Shown: positions 61,701 to 64,000 of the stretch, one piece after another
Position numbering within the stretch: the stretch's first letter is position 1
Layout: each line of letters begins with the position of its first letter
Origin: F23-B02 sp963650165
GTDB lineage: Bacteria; Bacillota; Clostridia; Oscillospirales; Oscillospiraceae
DNA length: 64,000 bases
Direction of reading: 5' to 3'
Assembly: GCA_963650165.1 (NCBI GenBank)
Contig: CAVJKX010000005.1
Coordinates: 1-64,000, forward strand
Program-made: the position numbers and the translations under genes
The notes under the pieces: generated by a model
What the model was told of the DNA's origin: nothing
What the model saw: only the letters and a program-made list of their open reading frames with translations
Database searches by the model: none

Positions 61701-63032
61701 GAGCAGAATGAGCGCTTCGACATTGGCAATAACGGTGAAATGAAAAACATTTCCTTTGGACTGTTCGCCGCCGAGGAGATCGTGTCTGCCAGTGGTACTT
61801 CCATTCCCGCAAACGGTCTGATCGAGATCATCTCTCTGAACGAGGACGGAACGGCAACGGTCAAGACCGACCTTCCTCTCGGAAGTTATTATGTGCAGGA
61901 GCTTGCCACCGACAGTCACTACAAACTCTCCGATACCAAGTATCCCGTAGCCTTTGCGTATGCCGGTCAGGATACGGCAGTTGTAAAGATCGCCGCTAAC
62001 GACGGCAAGTCAATCGAAAATGATCTGATCTACGGTTCTGTTTCCGGCAAGAAGGTCGATGAGGACGGTAACGCCCTCGGTGGTGCGCTGATTGGACTGT
62101 TCCGCACGGATGATGGCGAGTTTACAAAGGAAAACGCACTGATGACTACCACTTCTGCTGAAGATGGTAGTTTTTCTTTTGCGAACATTCCTTACGGCAC
62201 TTGGTATGTCCGTGAAATCGAACAGCCCACCGGCTTCGTGCTGGATGACACCATCTACCCCGTGACGATCAGCGCAGACGGTCAGGTCGTGGAGATTGAA
62301 ATCGTCAATGCGTATGTCCGTGGCAACATCCATCTGACCAAGGTGGATTCCGAATATCCCGATAATAAGCTGACCGGAGCAACCTTCGAGGTCTACAAGG
62401 ACAGCAATGACAATGGCAAGCTGGATGACAGCGATAAACTGCTCGGCACACTGACCGAAAAGGAAATCGGAGAATACGGAATGAACGACCTGTTCTATGG
62501 TCGCTATTTCATCAGGGAAACCAAAGCACCGGAGGGGTTTGTCCTCGATACCGGCGTGTATGAGGTGATGATCAACACGGACGGCAAGACCTATGAGGTC
62601 GAGAATAAAGCAGGTGTCGGATTCATCAATGAGGCGATGCGTGGCAATCTGAAAATCGTCAAGACTTCCTCTGACGGCAAGGTCAAAGGCTTTGCGTTCC
62701 GTATCACGGGTGCAAACGGCTATGACACCATCCTTGAAACCGATGAGAACGGCGAGATCTTCCTCGACGGGCTTCGCATCGGTGATTACACCATTTCCGA
62801 GGTTAGCAACTCCGCATCTTCGATGTATGTCCTGCCTGCCGACAAGAAGGCAACGGTCAAGATCGGTTCCACTACTATTGTGGAGATGCACAATGTTCTG
62901 CGTGATACGCCTAAGACCGGCGATACAACCAACCTGCCGCTACTTTACACCCTTGCGGGTCTGTCCGCAGTCGGCATCGCTGTGTGCGGCATTATCGGAT
63001 TCAAGAAAAAGAAGAAGGAGGATCGTAACTAA
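58758..63032 (+). CDS. Giant thioester-domain / Cna-B repeat surface adhesin
   Basis: A 1,424-residue wall-anchored protein. A signal peptide ends near residue 34. A thioester domain follows, with Cys93 in CYCIEPG and Gln168 in TQVLIWE predicted to form the reactive internal thioester that binds host or partner surfaces covalently. After a beta-rich linker, about ten Cna-B/SpaA repeats run from about residue 345 to 1380, most with the YxVxE-type E-box that supports isopeptide bonds. The end carries a sortase signal TPKTG (1384-1388), a hydrophobic helix and KKKKK. No sortase gene is in view. The gene is on the mobile element. Confidence 0.93.
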   Translation: MKSNIIKRGVAGLLSLVMCISTFVGIGTTTAFAAGEQAEVYLVSFPRSGDTNLDYSGTWGHPNLHYMNGWNSGESKFTIVRAMHSYDGNICYCIEPGAQQDTGDSYTSKDETFWDNLPSDFNSTISPYDMKLFIGRIMQYGYTGPISTTWRSQNASDAATLAQAMATQVLIWETVVGERDEDFNHISPGSYDAVKSVVSTAHPLYSQFISYYNSIEASVQRHSAIPSFMAKTPGKVQSVELAWNGTNYTATLTDSNNVLSDYSFSANEDGISFSVSGNKLTITAATAPSDSVRITASKSGSTRRGIITWTDGRYAPGSGIQDVVSYAQEVNDPVQAFLNLKVSYGSAKIVKTSEDGKVDNLTFTVTGNGINQTVKTNSKGEIQIDNLMPGVYTVTEMDYDKYEPQESRRVTVVSGQVSTVTFNNKLKRGDLQIVKSSEDNLNEGVTFHLYGTSLSGIAVDEYAVTNSDGMATFEDVLISGSVPYTVEEVDTAVRYVIPEAQSAPIRWNEVTNRSFLNILKKFTVTVTKSDAETGTAQGDASLAGAIYGIYKGETLVDTYTTDKNGQFITKEYICDDDWTVREITPSEGYLLDTTVHKVGVEPQLYTVEHNQTANDVTEQIAKGNIAIIKHTDNGDTQIETPENGAEFAVYLKAAGSYDSAKASEREYLTCDENGFAQTKDMPYGIYTVHQVSGWEGSELMSDFDVFISQNGATYRYLINNAPFNSFIKIVKQDAETSKTIPYAGAGFKIYDPDGNPVTMTFTYPTPTTIDVFYTNADGFLVTPEKLPYGKGYSIVEVQAPYGYVLDETPVYFDVTEDNSTEESGVTVVKVEKPNMAQKGTITVEKTGEVFFGVSVIGGVDESGNELPTIYQPQYEKCGLPGAFYEIIAAEDIITPDGTVRNQKGEVVDTVTTDENGAAVSRELYLGKYEVREITAPHGLVLNPEPHCVELAYAGQNVAVTETATSFENERQKVEISLVKSIEQNERFDIGNNGEMKNISFGLFAAEEIVSASGTSIPANGLIEIISLNEDGTATVKTDLPLGSYYVQELATDSHYKLSDTKYPVAFAYAGQDTAVVKIAANDGKSIENDLIYGSVSGKKVDEDGNALGGALIGLFRTDDGEFTKENALMTTTSAEDGSFSFANIPYGTWYVREIEQPTGFVLDDTIYPVTISADGQVVEIEIVNAYVRGNIHLTKVDSEYPDNKLTGATFEVYKDSNDNGKLDDSDKLLGTLTEKEIGEYGMNDLFYGRYFIRETKAPEGFVLDTGVYEVMINTDGKTYEVENKAGVGFINEAMRGNLKIVKTSSDGKVKGFAFRITGANGYDTILETDENGEIFLDGLRIGDYTISEVSNSASSMYVLPADKKATVKIGSTTIVEMHNVLRDTPKTGDTTNLPLLYTLAGLSAVGIAVCGIIGFKKKKKEDRN

Positions 63033-63124
63033 TGGAACCTAAAACCATCGTGGCTATCGTACTGGTAGCCTTTATCATCGGCGGCTTTATCTTCTTGCAG
63101 GTCAGGAAGAAAAACAAGAAGTGA
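63032..63124 (+). CDS. 30-residue single-pass membrane protein
   Basis: The ATG overlaps the adhesin stop (TAATG) and follows AAGGAGG. The peptide is MEPKTIVAIVLVAFIIGGFI followed by a short basic tail (KKNKK), so one membrane helix with a positive C-terminus. Tight coupling to the adhesin suggests a linked role, such as assembly or anchoring. No family is recognised. Confidence 0.6.
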   Translation: MEPKTIVAIVLVAFIIGGFIFLQVRKKNKK

Positions 63125-63136
63125 GCCAATCATCCA

Positions 63137-63166
63137 AGGGGCGGAGCAGAAACTCCGCCCCTTTTC
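63137..63166 (+). terminator. Terminator after the adhesin unit
   Basis: AAGGGGCGGAG pairs with CTCCGCCCCTT around CAGAAA and is followed by TT. Confidence 0.85.
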
Positions 63167-63188
63167 TACCACCCGAAGGAGGGACCTG

Positions 63189-63482
63189 ATGAATCAACAG
63201 AAAACCGTGGAGAGCCGTGTGCTTTCTATCTTGAAGGACTGCCCAAGAGCAAGGTTCGACGATATGATCCTTATTATGCCCTACTACAACCGCTATGCGA
63301 ACCATCTCCGCGCTGATGAGCTGCCCCTTTGTAATCTTGCATTCAACTATAAAGCCTACGGCTTACCGTGCTTTGAAACCATCCGCAGAGCAAGGCAGCG
63401 TGTGCAGTCGCTTTTCCCGGAGTATTCCCGCAACATCGAAACGGATGATGACAATATGGTTATTATCATTTGTATTCTCTAA
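63189..63482 (+). CDS. Hypothetical protein of the conjugative element
   Basis: A 97-residue protein starting MNQQKTVESRVLSILKDCPRAR, with a good GAAGGAGGG ribosome site. It is basic in the middle and acidic near the end, with a helical N-terminus that could be a winged-helix-like fold. It is unrecognised; similar small genes lie after parAB in Tn1549-like elements. Confidence 0.7.
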   Translation: MNQQKTVESRVLSILKDCPRARFDDMILIMPYYNRYANHLRADELPLCNLAFNYKAYGLPCFETIRRARQRVQSLFPEYSRNIETDDDNMVIIICIL

Positions 63483-63500
63483 GTCAGGAGGTAAACATCT

Positions 63501-63752
63501 ATGGCAGCAAAGAAAACCGTAGCCGAACAGGGCTTGCAGCAGAAAATGAAGGTGCTGGCAAAGCTCTTTGACGCCGGCTGCAAAACCGAAAAGGATTTGA
63601 AGGCGCTGACCTTGCCGAGCATCCTGAAAATCCCCGATGTGACCGTGCCGGATATGACGATTATCACGGAGCTTCAGGAGCAGGTCGCCAAGAACCGCCT
63701 TTTCTCGTACTTGGGAGGTAGAACAGATGAACCAAGCGACACGACCGAGTGA
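63501..63752 (+). CDS. Hypothetical helical protein of the conjugative element
   Basis: An 83-residue, mostly helical protein (AEQGLQQKMKVLAKLFDAG). It follows AGGAGG and overlaps the next gene by 25 bp. No membrane segment or known motif was recognised. Confidence 0.7.
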   Translation: MAAKKTVAEQGLQQKMKVLAKLFDAGCKTEKDLKALTLPSILKIPDVTVPDMTIITELQEQVAKNRLFSYLGGRTDEPSDTTE

Positions 63753-64000
63753 CCGCCATATCATTTGGAGCAATCAAAGTCTTGATGTGGACGACTGGCG
63801 AGAGGATTACAAGGAGTTTCTTGAAGCTAATGAGCTGGACGACGACCCGAATAATGAGCAGGCGCTCTATGAGTGGATGGTGGAAACCAATGACGACTAC
63901 CTCTCCGATGAACGGCTGAACCTGAATGTGCAGCTCTCTCAGCCAATCATTGTTATCGGTGACATCGGCAGGTGGAATGGCAGAGTGATGGGATACAAGG
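63728..64000 (+). CDS. Hypothetical element protein, 3' end outside the window
   Basis: The ATG at 63728 follows GGGAGG. At least 91 residues are encoded, beginning MNQATRPSDRHIIWSNQSLD, acidic in the middle and ending in view with PIIVIGDIGRWNGRVMGYK. The frame stays open to the window edge. I recall similar proteins only as conserved hypothetical genes of gut conjugative elements. Confidence 0.75.

Larger units (their letters stand above)
55480..64000. mobile_element. Left part of an integrative conjugative element (Tn1549-like), truncated by the window
   Basis: From about here base composition falls and codon use changes abruptly, with many A/T third positions. The gene content is parA-parB, a lipoprotein, a Cna-B adhesin and small conserved genes of unknown function, as in Tn1549-type elements of gut Firmicutes. 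The exact left end is not determined; it could lie anywhere from about 55454 to 55620. No integrase, relaxase or att repeat is visible, so the assignment is inferred. Confidence 0.65.

Noticed and set aside
1..64000. CRISPR arrays, tRNA and rRNA genes
   Set aside because: I looked for regular spaced repeats and for tRNA-like cloverleaf or CCA ends in the gaps and saw none, though this was by eye and not by a covariance search.

Overview
The window is about 55 kb of G+C-rich chromosome followed by about 8.5 kb of visibly less G+C-rich mobile DNA. The chromosome suggests an anaerobic, endospore-forming Firmicute of the class Clostridia, probably a gut bacterium of the Oscillospirales type. The evidence is the SpoVA sporulation proteins, a V-type ATPase, hybrid cluster protein, pyruvate phosphate dikinase, T-box and Mn2+ riboswitch control, GTG and TTG starts with strong GGAGG ribosome sites, and the ylxM-ffh-rpsP-khpA-rimM-trmD order. 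The taxonomic placement is inference; no rRNA gene is present.

Layout. 0.1-3.5 kb: an orphan ABC-transporter lipoprotein, a repeat-rich gap with a gene remnant, an FMN alpha-hydroxy-acid oxidase and a radical SAM protein. 3.7-9.1 kb: trmL and then the lower glycolysis cluster pgk-tpiA-gpmI-eno. 9.1-12.7 kb: a nitrilase, a small gene remnant, spoVAD-spoVAE and an E2-like acyltransferase without its catalytic histidine. 13.1-21.7 kb: a nine-gene V-type ATPase operon whose K subunit keeps the Na+-binding residues. 21.9-27.1 kb: small redox and regulatory genes, including a flavodoxin/TetR pair bracketed by a 16-bp direct repeat and an Fe-S protein/hcp pair divergent from a Crp/Fnr regulator. 27.2-33.7 kb: ychF, a TRIC-type channel, a P-type cation ATPase under a yybP-ykoY Mn2+ riboswitch, and a MarR/MATE operon. 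33.8-40.2 kb: T-box-controlled thrS, nitroreductase, lgt and a pair of M16 peptidase homologues. 40.3-47.4 kb: a 2,392-residue cyclic beta-1,2-glucan synthase-like protein. 47.6-55.4 kb: ylxM-ffh-rpsP-khpA, rimM, a trmD fused to a GNAT acetyltransferase, rsmA and ppdK.

From about 55.5 kb the sequence changes character. After a series of strong hairpins come a possible 18-codon leader ORF, a candidate structured RNA of about 270 nt, parA-parB, a lipoprotein, a very large thioester/Cna-B-repeat surface adhesin with a sortase signal, a 30-residue membrane protein and small uncharacterised genes running off the right edge. This looks like the left part of a Tn1549-like integrative conjugative element. 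Transfer, relaxase and integrase genes are not in view, so the element class is inferred.

The observations that most deserve a second look are the structured RNA with its leader ORF ahead of parA, the TrmD-GNAT fusion, the glucan synthase-like giant in a Gram-positive-type genome, the repeat-bracketed flavodoxin/TetR module, and the histidine-less E2-like protein.
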